Part shown: piece after piece, positions 27,319-35,910 of the stretch
Position numbering within the stretch: the stretch's first letter is position 1
Layout: each line of letters begins with the position of its first letter
Origin: Acidovorax temperans
GTDB lineage: Bacteria > Pseudomonadota > Gammaproteobacteria > Burkholderiales > Burkholderiaceae_C
Direction: 5' to 3'
Length of the DNA: 64,000 nucleotides
Assembly: GCF_006716905.1 (NCBI RefSeq)
Contig: NZ_VFPV01000001.1
Coordinates: 363,501-427,500 of the forward strand
Notes under the pieces: generated by a model
The model's database searches: none
Seen by the model: the letters and a program-made list of their open reading frames with translations, nothing else
Told to the model about the DNA's origin: nothing
Translations under genes and position numbers: made by a program

Positions 27319-29346
27319 ATGAACGCCGTACTCAAAACCGAAGCCGTCGCCATCGAAGCCGCCGCACCGCTGGAAGTGGCCGACCCGACCAAGAACCTGA
27401 TCTTGGTTCCCCTCTCGCAGTTGCTGCCGCGCCGCTCCAAGCGCAACGTCCGCACGACCCCGCGCCAGTCCATCCCCGAACTGGCCGCGAGCATTGCCCG
27501 CATCGGCCTGCTGCAAAACCTGATCGTCATCCTGTCCGCCGATGGGGAGCAATACGAAGTCGTCGCAGGCGACCGCCGCCTGACCGCCTTGAAGCTGCTG
27601 GCGAAGAAGAAGCGCATCCCCGCCGACTACGAAGTGCCGTGCCTGCTGGTGGCCGATGCTTCGGCCCGCACCGTCAGCCTCGCGGAGAACGTGCAGCGCG
27701 AGAACATGCACCCCGCCGACCAGTTCGCGGCCTTCGCCGCGCTGGTCAAGGAAGGACGCCTCGTCGAGGACATTGCCGCCGACTTCGGCGTGTCCCCGCT
27801 GGTGGTGCAGCGCCGCTTGAAGCTGGCGAATGTCTCGCCGCGCCTCATGGCCGACTATCGCGCCGGTGGCGTGACGCTGGAACAGTTGATGGCCTTGACC
27901 ATCACCGACGACCACGCCGCGCAGGAAGCCGCGTTCTTTGGTGCGCCGGAATGGCAGCGCAGCCCGTCCAAGCTGCGCGAGCGCCTGACCGAGCGTGAAA
28001 TCGACGCCACGCATGCGCTGGTGCGCTTCGTCGGGCTGGACGCCTACACGGCGGCAGGCGGCGGCATCCGCCGCGACCTGTTCGCCGAGGGCGATGCCGG
28101 AACCTACCTCACCGATACCGCAGTGCTGGAAACGCTGGTGCGCGACAAGCTGGCAACACTGGCCGAGGACGTGCGCGCCGAGGGCTGGGCGTGGGTGGAG
28201 GCCGTGCCGCATCTGGCCTACGAAGAACGGCAGGCGTTCCAGAACGCCCCGCGCAACCGCCGCGAGCCGACCACCCGCGAGGCCCGCCGCATCGCCTCGC
28301 TGGAAAACCGCCTTGAAAAGATCGACGCCGAACTGGAAGACGCGAGCGACGCCGAGGACGAGGCCAAGGCCGAGAAACTGGAACAGCGGCGCGATCAGGT
28401 GATCGGGGAACTGCAAGACGCGGAGGACGCCTTGCGAGGCTATGCGCCCGAGGTGCGCAAGGTGGCCGGTGCCATCGTCACCATCGACCGCAACGGTGAG
28501 GCCGTCATTCATCGCGGCCTGCTGCGCGAAGCCGAGGCGAAGGCGCTGCGCACGCTGGAAAAGCTGCGGCGCGGTTTCGGCAGTACCGAAGGCGAAGCCG
28601 CCAACGACGAGCACGAGGACGCCGACGACGCGCCCAAGGCCGCGAGCCTGTCCGACCGGCTGGCGCAGCGGTTGAGCGCCCATCGCACGGCGGCGCTGCA
28701 AATCGAAGTCGCCCGGCATCCGCAGGTCGCGCTGGCCGCGCTGGTGCATGGCATGGTGCAGACCGTCTTGCAGCCCGACGCCTACGGCGACGGCCTGCCG
28801 CTCGGCGTGCGCCTCACTGCGCAAGACCGGCTGGAAGGCATGGCCCCGGACTGGCCGGAATCGCCCGCCGCCGTGGCGCTGCGCGAACTGCAACAGGTGG
28901 TAGGCGAAGCCTTGCCGGAGGACAGCGCCGAACTGTTCGCCGCGTTGCTGGCGAAGTCGCAAGACGAACTGGTGCGGCTGCTGGCCGTGTGCGTGGCTTC
29001 CACGGTGGACGTGGTGACGCCCCGTGCCGTGCCGCACCAGCCCGGCAAGGAACTGGCGCAGGCCGTGGGCCTCGACATGGCCGCATGGTGGAAGCCGACC
29101 GCAGAAGGCTACTTCAAGCACGTTTCCAAGGCTGTGATTCTGGATGCCGTGAGCGCGTTTGCACCGGAATCCATCACCCGGCTGGCGAAGCTCAAGAAGG
29201 CCGACATTGCCAGCGAGGCCGAGCGGCTGGCCGATGGCACCGGCTGGATGCCCGCCATCTTCAAGGCCGAAGGCCCGCAGGAGGCCGCGCAGGAAGAAGG
29301 CCCGGAGCAGGACGCCCCGGAGGATACCGAGGCACTGGCCGCTTGA
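27319..29346 (+). CDS. ParB/RepB/Spo0J-family protein
   Basis: This 675-residue protein has an N-terminal ParB nuclease-like domain: LIVILSADGEQYEVVAGDRRL (read as GEQYEVVAGDRRL), CLLVADAS, and SLAENVQRENMHPADQFAAF. An HTH (IAADFGVSPLVVQRRLKLAN) follows, at about residues 30-200. A long C-terminal extension includes an acidic helical stretch (about 320-370). It is longer than chromosomal ParB, as is usual in ICE and IncP-like backbones. The ATG at 27319 follows AAGGAG. It probably acts with the ParA at 34723, although the two genes are 5 kb apart. Confidence 0.9.
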   Translation: MNAVLKTEAVAIEAAAPLEVADPTKNLILVPLSQLLPRRSKRNVRTTPRQSIPELAASIARIGLLQNLIVILSADGEQYEVVAGDRRLTALKLLAKKKRIPADYEVPCLLVADASARTVSLAENVQRENMHPADQFAAFAALVKEGRLVEDIAADFGVSPLVVQRRLKLANVSPRLMADYRAGGVTLEQLMALTITDDHAAQEAAFFGAPEWQRSPSKLRERLTEREIDATHALVRFVGLDAYTAAGGGIRRDLFAEGDAGTYLTDTAVLETLVRDKLATLAEDVRAEGWAWVEAVPHLAYEERQAFQNAPRNRREPTTREARRIASLENRLEKIDAELEDASDAEDEAKAEKLEQRRDQVIGELQDAEDALRGYAPEVRKVAGAIVTIDRNGEAVIHRGLLREAEAKALRTLEKLRRGFGSTEGEAANDEHEDADDAPKAASLSDRLAQRLSAHRTAALQIEVARHPQVALAALVHGMVQTVLQPDAYGDGLPLGVRLTAQDRLEGMAPDWPESPAAVALRELQQVVGEALPEDSAELFAALLAKSQDELVRLLAVCVASTVDVVTPRAVPHQPGKELAQAVGLDMAAWWKPTAEGYFKHVSKAVILDAVSAFAPESITRLAKLKKADIASEAERLADGTGWMPAIFKAEGPQEAAQEEGPEQDAPEDTEALAA

Positions 29347-29360
29347 CCCGCGCCGAAGGC

Positions 29361-29571
29361 AAGCGCCCCGGCCTCGACCGGGGCGCTTCGCTTTGTGTGG
29401 TGGCGCATCGAGACGAAGGAATAACCGCGATCAGCACCGCGCCCAGGCCGTTCCGCCCTGGGCGCGGTGGACGCGAAATCCGGGTGCGACAGTGACCGCG
29501 CCCAGTGTTCAAGGCCAATAGTCGAATCAAAACGCCGCCGCCTTCGCGCTGGCTCAGGCGGCGGCGTTGAA
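29361..29571. other. Cluster of three GC-rich hairpins
   Basis: Three inverted repeats occur in 211 bp. They are an 11-bp perfect stem at 29361-29388, a 13-bp perfect stem CACCGCGCCCAGG at 29435-29469, and a 12-bp stem at 29532-29570 whose right arm overlaps the end of the acetyltransferase pseudogene. They separate two convergent genes and may work together as a bidirectional terminator. Confidence 0.65.
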
Positions 29572-30074
29572 GGCATCGCTGTAGTGCGCGATGCCTTCCG
29601 GCACTGTCCCATGCAGGGCCAGCGCCATGAAATAGCCGGGCGGCACGCCCGGCAGTTGCAAGCGCGCATGGGCCTGGAAGCCAAAGCGCGTGTAGAGTAC
29701 GTTGGATCGCCCAGCAGCACGCAGCCTGCGGCCTGCATAGCCCGCAGTTCAGACAGCGCCTGTTCCATCAGGCGCGAACCGATGCCTTGCCCCTGCCTTG
29801 GCGGCAGGACGGAGATCGGCCCCAACCCATACCAGCCCTCGGTCTTTCGCCCGTGCTCATGGGTGATCGTTACTGGCGACAGCGCGACGTGACCGACGAC
29901 GCGCCCATGTTCTTCGGCCACGATGGAAAGCGTCAGTTCGTTGGCGGCACGCAAGGCGCGCACGATGAATTGCTCGGTGTGGCTGGTGTGTGGTGCATCA
30001 GCGAACGCGGCGATGGTCACGGCCTCGATGGCGGCAATGTCGTCCGGGGTTTCGTGTCGGAGCTGGAGGGTCAT
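29554..30074 (-). pseudogene. GNAT-family N-acetyltransferase, frameshifted
   Basis: Starting at ATG 30074, the first two thirds read as a GNAT enzyme: PDDIAAIEAVTIAAFADAPH, AEEHGRVVGHVALSPVTI, and the acetyl-CoA loop PPRQGQGIGSRLMEQAL. After GCVLLGDPTY the frame shifts near 29698-29705. The second frame continues as FGFQAHARLQLPGVPPGYFM to a stop at 29554 (FNAAA). One base lost or two gained at the ACGTACTCTACACG site explains this. It would be inactive unless the base call is wrong. It is convergent with parB. Confidence 0.82.
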
Positions 30075-30874
30075 GGGCTTGTCTTCGATTGCTTCCTGAA
30101 AATATAGAACGGCCTGGGCGTGTCGGCGCACAGCGCCGCCGGGCTTTCGGGCTGCGCCCCGTGCCGCCTTTGCCGTCACGGCCATTCGGCTTCAATCCCT
30201 CACGCCTTCGCGCCTGCGGCGCTGCGCGCTTCGCTTGCCTCCAGGGGAAAGTCCTGCGGGCTATCCCCGCCGCGCGATGCTTGGCGCCCCTCGATGCGGC
30301 CGAATCGGCCCGTCCAGCGCCCCGCCGCGATGGACGGGCGCTGGCGAACACGCTGGCGCTCGCTGCGACAGGTTGTGCAGGTGCGTGCCGTCCTCAACGC
30401 TGGCGGTTCCTGCCCATCACGTCACGAAGGACGGTTCACGGACAACCCGCCCGGCATCGCTATGGAGCTTCCACGCCACGCCTCAAGAGCGGCGCCGCAA
30501 GGTGCGGCGGGGGCGTTCTCGCTTGTCGTCGGGTGGTTGACCTGGCCCGCGTCAGTGGGCGAGCCGGAGAAGCCTTCATGCGGGGATGCCGAGTCGGCCC
30601 CATCTCCTTTCGGAGCGGTCCGGCCCAAGGCGTCCTTGTCTCGTTGTGAATCCTGGCGGGGGCGCGGCTGCGCCTCGGGCTTATGGCTGCAACCGTCCGG
30701 CGAAAACAATTTCCCCTGCGCTGCGCGCATTCCTCGCGGGCCAAATTCTTTTCGCCTCCCGGCTCTCCACTGCGTTGCGACCGCAAGCGGTGCAGCCAGC
30801 CCGCCCCCCGCCGGCCGGATCACAACAAGGACGCGATGGGCGCGAACCTTGTTCAACCGAAAGGAAAAAACATC
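30075..30874. other. Non-coding region upstream of DUF736 gene
   Basis: These 800 bp include repeat copy B (30209-30291) and long open frames of extreme Arg/Pro/Ala composition that look like GC artefacts. GC falls near 30690-30760. The promoter of the DUF736 gene presumably lies in the last 150 bp. No RNA gene was identified. Confidence 0.5.
30209..30291. repeat. Backbone direct repeat, copy B
   Basis: This is the partner of 25726-25809. The two share the left block (through GCTGCGCGCT) and the right block (ATCCCCGCCGCGC, then GCTTGGCGCCCCT), with scattered differences in the middle. Confidence 0.75.
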
Positions 30875-31189
30875 ATGGCCAACATCGGCACCTTCACCAC
30901 CGACAAAGACGGCTTCACCGGCACGCTGCGCACCCTGACGCTCAACGTCAAGGTCAAGCTGGTTCCCAACGACAAGGGCAGCAGCGAGAACGCTCCCGAC
31001 TTCCGCCTCCAGGCCGCTGGCCACGACATCGGCGCGGCGTGGAACAAGACCAGCGAGGCCGGGCGGGAATACAAGTCCGTGACCCTCGACGATCCTTCGT
31101 TCCCGGCTCCGGTCTATGCCCGCCTGATCGAAGGCGAGGACGGCACGCACGACCTGATTTGGTCGCGCAGCAAGCCCCAGGCGGCGTGA
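30875..31189 (+). CDS. DUF736 family protein
   Basis: This 104-residue protein begins [20 protein letters not shown] and contains [20 protein letters not shown] and [17 protein letters not shown], the DUF736 pattern. Such small beta-rich proteins are a constant part of ICE and rhizobial plasmid backbones; their function is not known. AAAGGAAA precedes the ATG at 30875. A 12-bp perfect GC hairpin (31196-31225) follows the stop codon. Confidence 0.92.
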   Translation: MANIGTFTTDKDGFTGTLRTLTLNVKVKLVPNDKGSSENAPDFRLQAAGHDIGAAWNKTSEAGREYKSVTLDDPSFPAPVYARLIEGEDGTHDLIWSRSKPQAA

Positions 31190-31195
31190 CCGCCG

Positions 31196-31225
31196 CAGCG
31201 CCCCGCCCATCGCGGCGGGGCGCTG
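31196..31225. terminator. GC-rich hairpin after DUF736 gene, no T run
   Basis: A perfect 12-bp stem CAGCGCCCCGCC (31196-31207) pairs with 31214-31225 around a CATCGC loop. Without a T run it would be at best a weak terminator or mRNA 3' stabiliser. It separates two convergent genes. Confidence 0.5.
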
Positions 31226-31252
31226 CGCTGCTAATAGCAGCACATCACCGCA

Positions 31253-31558
31253 TCACGCGCGCGGCTTCGCCGTATCGCGTTCGCTCAACACCGCCTCCAG
31301 CTCCCGGCGCACCTGCGCCAGCAGCTCGTCGGCCTTGCGCGGGCTGTCGCCCGCAAAGGCCAGCGTCAGCAGCGTGAGCGGATGGATCTCCATCACCTCG
31401 CACAGCTCGGCCAGCTTATTCAGAGTCGGGCTCTTGAGGTCGCGCTCCAGGGTACTCATATAGGTGCGGCTGGACACGTCAGAGAAGGCTTCCTGGCTCA
31501 AGCCACGCGCCTTTCTGACTGTCTTCAACGCCTTCGCCAATGAGTTCCCAGCCGCCAC
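31253..31558 (-). CDS. Xre-family transcriptional regulator
   Basis: This 101-residue protein has a Cro/C1 HTH at residues 7-61 (LKTVRKARGLSQEAFSDVSS, then TYMSTLERDLKSPTLNKLAEL) and a charged C-terminal helix. It starts at GTG 31558 behind GAGAGGAAA. Small single-domain Xre proteins beside DUF2958/DUF2285 genes are regular ICE backbone members that probably control maintenance or transfer genes. It is divergent from the DUF2958 gene, so 31559-31798 is the likely operator region. Confidence 0.9.
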   Translation of the reverse strand: MAAGNSLAKALKTVRKARGLSQEAFSDVSSRTYMSTLERDLKSPTLNKLAELCEVMEIHPLTLLTLAFAGDSPRKADELLAQVRRELEAVLSERDTAKPRA

Positions 31559-31798
31559 CTATGGTTTCCTCTCAAAAACCAAGATGACATCCCATTGCAC
31601 CCTATAGAGCTACAATCTATAGTGTTCATTTGGTGTTCTCCGTTTTTGTGCCTTTACGGAAATCCGCATCGGCGGGTTCCAGCAAAGCCACGCAAGCGCA
31701 TCCGTGCTTGCGCACGAAGGCGTAAATCCGGTTTGGCGGTTCTGCGCTTCAACGTGAAACCGCATCCGTGCATCATTGGATTTGTGGGATTGCCGACC

Positions 31799-32149
31799 AT
31801 GCCCCAGCCACTCGCCACCGTCCCGGAGCGCGCGCAACTGCTCGCCAACGGCGAGGCCCGCGCCGCTGGCCGGGCCATCGACCCGGTGCCTGTGGTGCGG
31901 CTGTTCACGCCGGACGCGCATGTGACCTGGCTGCTGGCCGCACTCGATCCCGCCGATGGCGATACCGCCTGGGGTCTCATCGACCTGGGAATCGGGATGC
32001 CGGCGCAGGGAACCGTCAAGCTGTCCGAGCTGGCCGGCATCGTCGGGCCGCGCCAGCAGCCCGTGCTGCGCGACCGCTATTTCCGCCCCACACGCACGCT
32101 ATCGGAGTACACCCGGCTGGCCGAGCGCGACGGCGCGATCCCGGACTGA
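31799..32149 (+). CDS. DUF2958 family protein
   Basis: This 116-residue protein is typical of DUF2958: PVVRLFTPDAHVTWLLAALD, DGDTAWGLIDLGIGMPAQGT, and the C-terminal LRDRYFRPTRTLSEYTR. It is a constant ICE backbone protein of unknown role. The ATG at 31799 is chosen because the protein family begins there; no clear ribosome-binding site is seen. Confidence 0.88.
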   Translation: MPQPLATVPERAQLLANGEARAAGRAIDPVPVVRLFTPDAHVTWLLAALDPADGDTAWGLIDLGIGMPAQGTVKLSELAGIVGPRQQPVLRDRYFRPTRTLSEYTRLAERDGAIPD

Positions 32150-32458
32150 ATACGGCCGACTGTGACTTTTTCAGTCTGGCGTCATACCGGGCAGGTCTTA
32201 ATCAGCATTCTTGCAGCGTAGCCCCACCAGTCTGATCCAAATAGACATGATGCCCAGCGCGGGCTGCGGCAGGCTGGCCTGTGCAGCACTCCAAGTTCGG
32301 GGCGCTGCCGCCGCATCATTGAGACGAATATCGCAACGCATCGGAGCCAATCGGTCTTGACAACCCCATTCGCCTTTTTAACCCACGACGCTCTGACGAT
32401 GGCGATGTAGCGCGTAGTTCTTCCGTGGCGGCGAGTCCTGTTCGCAGGAGGAGGCGTC
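32150..32458. other. Intergenic region, nothing recognised
   Basis: The 309 bp between the DUF2958 and DUF2285 genes are lower in GC than the flanks. No gene, RNA, strong repeat or terminator was found. A promoter for the DUF2285-HTH-RepA genes is expected here. Confidence 0.5.
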
Positions 32459-33220
32459 ATGGTCAATCCTCATCACCTCGCGCATTGGTATCCGACTGCC
32501 GCATACCTGTATGTCTTTTGGCTGGATGCGCTCGCGCTCGCTTGGGAGTATTTGCGCAGGCATCCGGACTACCGGCTCGACTGGCTTCGCCGTCATCGCG
32601 GGCCAGACACGGCGCATCGCTGGGGTTTGCGCCTACTGGAAGACCCGGCGCTCGATGCGCGCGACGCGCATCCGGCCTGGCTGCCCGGCCATGCCGCCGT
32701 GGTACAGCTCTACCCCGATGTCGATCCGCCACAGGATGCGGCGACCTTCGCGTTCTGGCGCATCCCCGGTCACAAGCAACTGCTCCATGACGGCAAAGGG
32801 CTGGCGCTGATCGCGCGCAGCCCAGGCCACTGCCTGCGCTTCGCGCTCGCGGCCGGCCTGGAGGACGGCATGGCCGTGGCCTATGCCCACCGCGGCGAGG
32901 CTGCCGCGCCTACGCGCGGTCATGCGCTCCAAGCGGCACTGGCGGCCGCCAAGCCCAGGCCGACACCTACCGCGCTGCTGGAACTGCACAGCTTGCAGGC
33001 GCTCGACGCGACCCTGGCGGGCGCGTCCTTGCGTGAAGTCGCGGAAGGACTGTTCGGCGTAGATGCCGCAGCCGATTGGTACAGCGATGGCGGGCTGCGC
33101 TCGAAGGTGCGCCGCCTGGTGCGGCGCGGCGATGCGCTGATGCGCGGCGGCTATCGCCACCTAGCACAGCTTCCGCCGCTTGAGAAGGGTCGTTTTGAGG
33201 ACGACGCAAAACGGCCCTGA
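32459..33220 (+). CDS. DUF2285 (transcriptional regulator-like) protein
   Basis: This 253-residue protein starts with a motif (YPTAAYLYVFWLDALALAWEYLRR, here best marked by ALAWEYLRRHPDYRLDW) common to ICE regulator-like proteins. It ends with the DUF2285 region (ALDATLAGASLREVAEGLFG, then WYSDGGLRSKVRRLVRRGDAL), which looks like a DNA-binding helix bundle. AGGAGGAGG precedes the ATG. The AlpA-like and RepA genes follow in the same direction, suggesting a role in replication or transfer control. Confidence 0.88.
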   Translation: MVNPHHLAHWYPTAAYLYVFWLDALALAWEYLRRHPDYRLDWLRRHRGPDTAHRWGLRLLEDPALDARDAHPAWLPGHAAVVQLYPDVDPPQDAATFAFWRIPGHKQLLHDGKGLALIARSPGHCLRFALAAGLEDGMAVAYAHRGEAAAPTRGHALQAALAAAKPRPTPTALLELHSLQALDATLAGASLREVAEGLFGVDAAADWYSDGGLRSKVRRLVRRGDALMRGGYRHLAQLPPLEKGRFEDDAKRP

Positions 33221-33303
33221 GCAGGACAGCTTGGTTTTCTGAGACTGCCTCCATCCGGTCGCGCTGTGTGACCGGGCGCTTTCAACCGATGGAGGTTCAC
33301 ACC

Positions 33304-33585
33304 ATGCGTCCCGCTCCCTTGCGGCCTGCCGCCACTGTCTCGACCGCTGCCGCACAGCCCCAACGCTATCTCACCAACGACGAAGCCGCCGAGTACCTGC
33401 GCCTGTCGCCGCGCACGCTGGAAAAGCAGCGCGTGATCGGCGGCGGCCCGCGCTTTCGCAAGTTCGGCCGCCGCGTCATGTACGCCGTGGCCGACCTCGA
33501 TGCCTGGGCCGCCGACCGCAGTTTCGAGACGACTTCCGACCCCGAATACGCCGAGCACCACTCGGCCGACAGCCGTGCGCGCTGA
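33304..33585 (+). CDS. AlpA/excisionase-type HTH protein
   Basis: This 93-residue MerR-like winged HTH (HTH_17) contains YLTNDEAAEYLRLSPRTLEK, GGGPRFRKFGRRVMY and ADLDAWAADRS. The ATG at 33304 follows GGAGG. Proteins of this type act as excisionases or as activators of integrase and replication genes. Its place just upstream of repA favours control of replication (inference). Confidence 0.9.
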   Translation: MRPAPLRPAATVSTAAAQPQRYLTNDEAAEYLRLSPRTLEKQRVIGGGPRFRKFGRRVMYAVADLDAWAADRSFETTSDPEYAEHHSADSRAR

Positions 33586-33611
33586 TCGGCGGCGCGCGGC
33601 AGGCCATCGCC

Positions 33612-34469
33612 ATGTCCAGCACTGCGCTGCCCATGCGGCAGCGGCCGTTGCAGGAGCGCGAACAGCTCGACCTGTTCCGCGCCTTGCCCGGCGACATGGC
33701 GCCGCGCGACAGCCAGGACTTGATGGCCTATCCGTTCTTCTCGCTCGGCAAGTCCAAGCGGGTCAAGCCCATCGACTTCCGTGCGGGCAACGTGACGATC
33801 CGCGTGGAAGGCACGCAGGAGCACGGCATCGCCACGATTTGGGATGCGGACGTGCTGATATGGGCGGCCTCGCAGATCGTGGAGGCGAAGGACGCGGGCC
33901 TGCGCCCGTCGCGGCTGATGCGCGCCACGCCCTACGAAATCCTGCGCTTCATCGGGCGCGGCAAGTCGCTGCGCGACTACCAGCGCCTCAAGGCCGCGCT
34001 CGACCGGCTGCAATCGACCACGGTGGCCACGTCCATCCGCGAGACGACCGGGCGGCGCCTGCACCGCTTCTCGTGGATCAACGAATGGAAGGAACTGGCC
34101 GATGCCAGCGGCACGCCGCTGGGCATCGAGCTGATCCTGCCGGACTGGTTTTACGCCGGCGTGCTCGACGCCGCCCTGGTGCTGACCATCGACCCGGCGT
34201 ACTTCCGGCTGACCGGCGGCATCGAGCGGTGGCTGTACCGCCTGGTGCGCAAGCACGGCGGCAAGCAGGCATACGGCTGGCAGTTCGACTTCCGCTACCT
34301 GCACCAGAAATCCGGCAGCACCGCCAAGCCCTACGACTTCGCCTGCGACCTGCGCGCGCTGGTCGCGCGGCAATCGCTGCCCGGCTACGTCCTGGGCATC
34401 GAGCGGATGCCGGACAACGGCATGGAGCTGCTGACCTTCCGGCCCGTGCCGCAGACGGCACGGGGATAA
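33612..34469 (+). CDS. repA: Replication initiator protein RepA
   Basis: This 285-residue plasmid-type initiator (RepA/TrfA-like, DUF2136-like architecture) has YPFFSLGKSKRVKPIDFRAG, ATPYEILRFIGRGKSLRDYQ, and ERWLYRLVRKHGGKQAYGW. These point to winged-helix DNA-binding domains. Three 17-bp iterons lie immediately downstream, so the protein likely binds them and lets the excised circular ICE replicate during transfer. It is followed by parA. Confidence 0.9.
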   Translation: MSSTALPMRQRPLQEREQLDLFRALPGDMAPRDSQDLMAYPFFSLGKSKRVKPIDFRAGNVTIRVEGTQEHGIATIWDADVLIWAASQIVEAKDAGLRPSRLMRATPYEILRFIGRGKSLRDYQRLKAALDRLQSTTVATSIRETTGRRLHRFSWINEWKELADASGTPLGIELILPDWFYAGVLDAALVLTIDPAYFRLTGGIERWLYRLVRKHGGKQAYGWQFDFRYLHQKSGSTAKPYDFACDLRALVARQSLPGYVLGIERMPDNGMELLTFRPVPQTARG

Positions 34470-34483
34470 CTCCGGGAAAGCCT

Positions 34484-34645
34484 GTGGATGGTGTCGTGCT
34501 ATCAGGCGTGCGGGGTATCGTGCTATCAGGCGTGGGACTATCGTGCTATCAGGCGTGCCGATCGGCCGCAAACCCGCGCCAGCATTGGGTTTGTTCGCCC
34601 TCTAACTTCCCTAACTTAATTTCTCTAACTTTTAGTAGAGAAACG
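34484..34645. other. Candidate origin of replication (oriV) with three iterons
   Basis: A DnaA-box-like TGTGGATGG lies at about 34483-34491. It is followed by three identical 17-bp direct repeats TCGTGCTATCAGGCGTG at 34494-34510, 34518-34534 and 34541-34557, with 24- and 23-bp periods (about two helical turns). An AT-rich stretch with three CTAACTT repeats follows (34600-34640). This is the classic order of an iteron-controlled origin, directly next to repA. Confidence 0.75.
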
Positions 34646-34722
34646 CCGTTGCGGTGGACAACCACCACGCGGCCACAAGCGCAGCAGCCAAAGCCCGGCT
34701 TTCCAACACGGAGGGCCGCGCC

Positions 34723-35361
34723 ATGATCGTCGCTCTGCTCAACCAGAAAGGCGGCGTGGGCAAGACCACGCTCGCCACGCACATCGCCGGCGAGCTGGCG
34801 ATGCGCGGCCAGCACGTCGTCCTGCTGGACGCCGACCCGCAGGGTTCATCGCTGGACTGGACACAGCGCAGAAGCCAACAAGGCTTGCCGCGGCTGTTCA
34901 GCGCCGTGGGCCTCGCACGCGAAACGCTGCACCAAGAGGCGCCAGAAGTCGCCAAGCGGGCCGATCACGTCGTCATCGACGGCCCGCCGCGCATCGCGGC
35001 GCTGGCGCGCTCCGCGCTTCTGTCGGCCGAGCGCGTGCTGATCCCGGTGCAGCCCAGTCCCTACGACCTGTGGGCCAGCGCCGAGATGGTGGCGCTGATC
35101 CGCGAAGCGCAGGTGTTTCGGCCCGCGCTGCGCGCGGCCTTCGTCATCAACCGGCGCGTCAGTACCACCGTGATCGGGCGCGAAGCGCGCCAGGCGCTGG
35201 CCGACCAGCCGCTTCCTGCGCTGCGTGCGGAAGTGCATCAGCGCATCGTGTTCGCCGACAGCGTGGCCGCTGGCCGGCTTGCACGCGAGACGGCGCCGGA
35301 CAGCACCGCCGCGCGCGAAATCACTGCGCTGGTGGAAGAACTGCTGCGGTGGCCGACATGA
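34723..35361 (+). CDS. parA: ParA-family partition ATPase
   Basis: This 212-residue deviant-Walker ATPase begins MIVALLNQKGGVGKTTLATH (Walker A KGGVGKTT). It continues with VVLLDADPQGSSLDW and VVIDGPPRIAALARSAL (Walker B), as in the short ParA/ParF type. The ATG at 34723 follows GGAGGG. It drives segregation of the excised element together with a centromere-binding partner; the RHH-like protein that overlaps its stop, or the ParB at 27319, could be that partner. Confidence 0.93.
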   Translation: MIVALLNQKGGVGKTTLATHIAGELAMRGQHVVLLDADPQGSSLDWTQRRSQQGLPRLFSAVGLARETLHQEAPEVAKRADHVVIDGPPRIAALARSALLSAERVLIPVQPSPYDLWASAEMVALIREAQVFRPALRAAFVINRRVSTTVIGREARQALADQPLPALRAEVHQRIVFADSVAAGRLARETAPDSTAAREITALVEELLRWPT

Positions 35362-35630
35362 CAGCGAAGCCGCCACCTCGCGCAAAGCGCGTCGGCATCG
35401 GCGCGCGTCCACCGGCTAATCCGCACGCCGAGGCGTGGATTCGCCAGGGCGATGCCGATGCGCTTAACAAGGGCGACCTCTACACCGCCCGTCTGACCCT
35501 CGACATCACGCCCGCGATGCGGGCGCGCATCAAGGTATCGGCCTTCACGCAGGGCGTGACCGTGGCCGACCTGCTGCGCGGCCTGCTGGAAAGGGAGTTT
35601 CCAGAGCACCGCAGGGAGAACACCCCATGA
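35358..35630 (+). CDS. Small RHH-like protein, probable ParA partner
   Basis: This 90-residue protein overlaps the parA stop by ATGA, so it is translationally coupled. Its N-terminus is basic and flexible; the C-terminal half (YTARLTLDITPAMRARIKVS, then GVTVADLLRGLLEREFP) has the beta-strand-helix-helix pattern of a ribbon-helix-helix DNA-binding protein such as ParG. Such small RHH proteins commonly partner short ParA/ParF ATPases. Confidence 0.8.
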   Translation: MTAKPPPRAKRVGIGARPPANPHAEAWIRQGDADALNKGDLYTARLTLDITPAMRARIKVSAFTQGVTVADLLRGLLEREFPEHRRENTP

Positions 35631-35910
35631 CCGCATCCGCTTCGCCTGCCTCTGGCGCGGCCACGGCTGCGCTCGCAGCACCTTCCGGCCAGCCTGCCAG
35701 CGCGCCGCTGACGCGCGTGGCGCTGGCCTACATCGAACCGCGCTTCAAGCTCTACCTGCGCTTCGGCGAACCTGCGCGCACGCACCAGCTCGACCGCTGG
35801 CGGCGCTGCGCAGTGTTCCTGCCGGGCGCCATGTTGGGCCGCATCCGGTGGCAGGCCAACGACTACGGCACTGTTCGCTGGCAGCTCATGGTGATGCAGG
35901 CTTGCACGCC

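Noticed and set aside
26875..29121. 748-codon minus-strand frame opposite parB.
   Set aside because: The plus-strand ParB has motifs and a ribosome-binding site; the opposite frame is low-complexity.
30120..30874. Several open frames in the spacer before DUF736.
   Set aside because: All are Arg/Pro/Ala-rich, overlap one another in every frame, and lack ribosome-binding sites.
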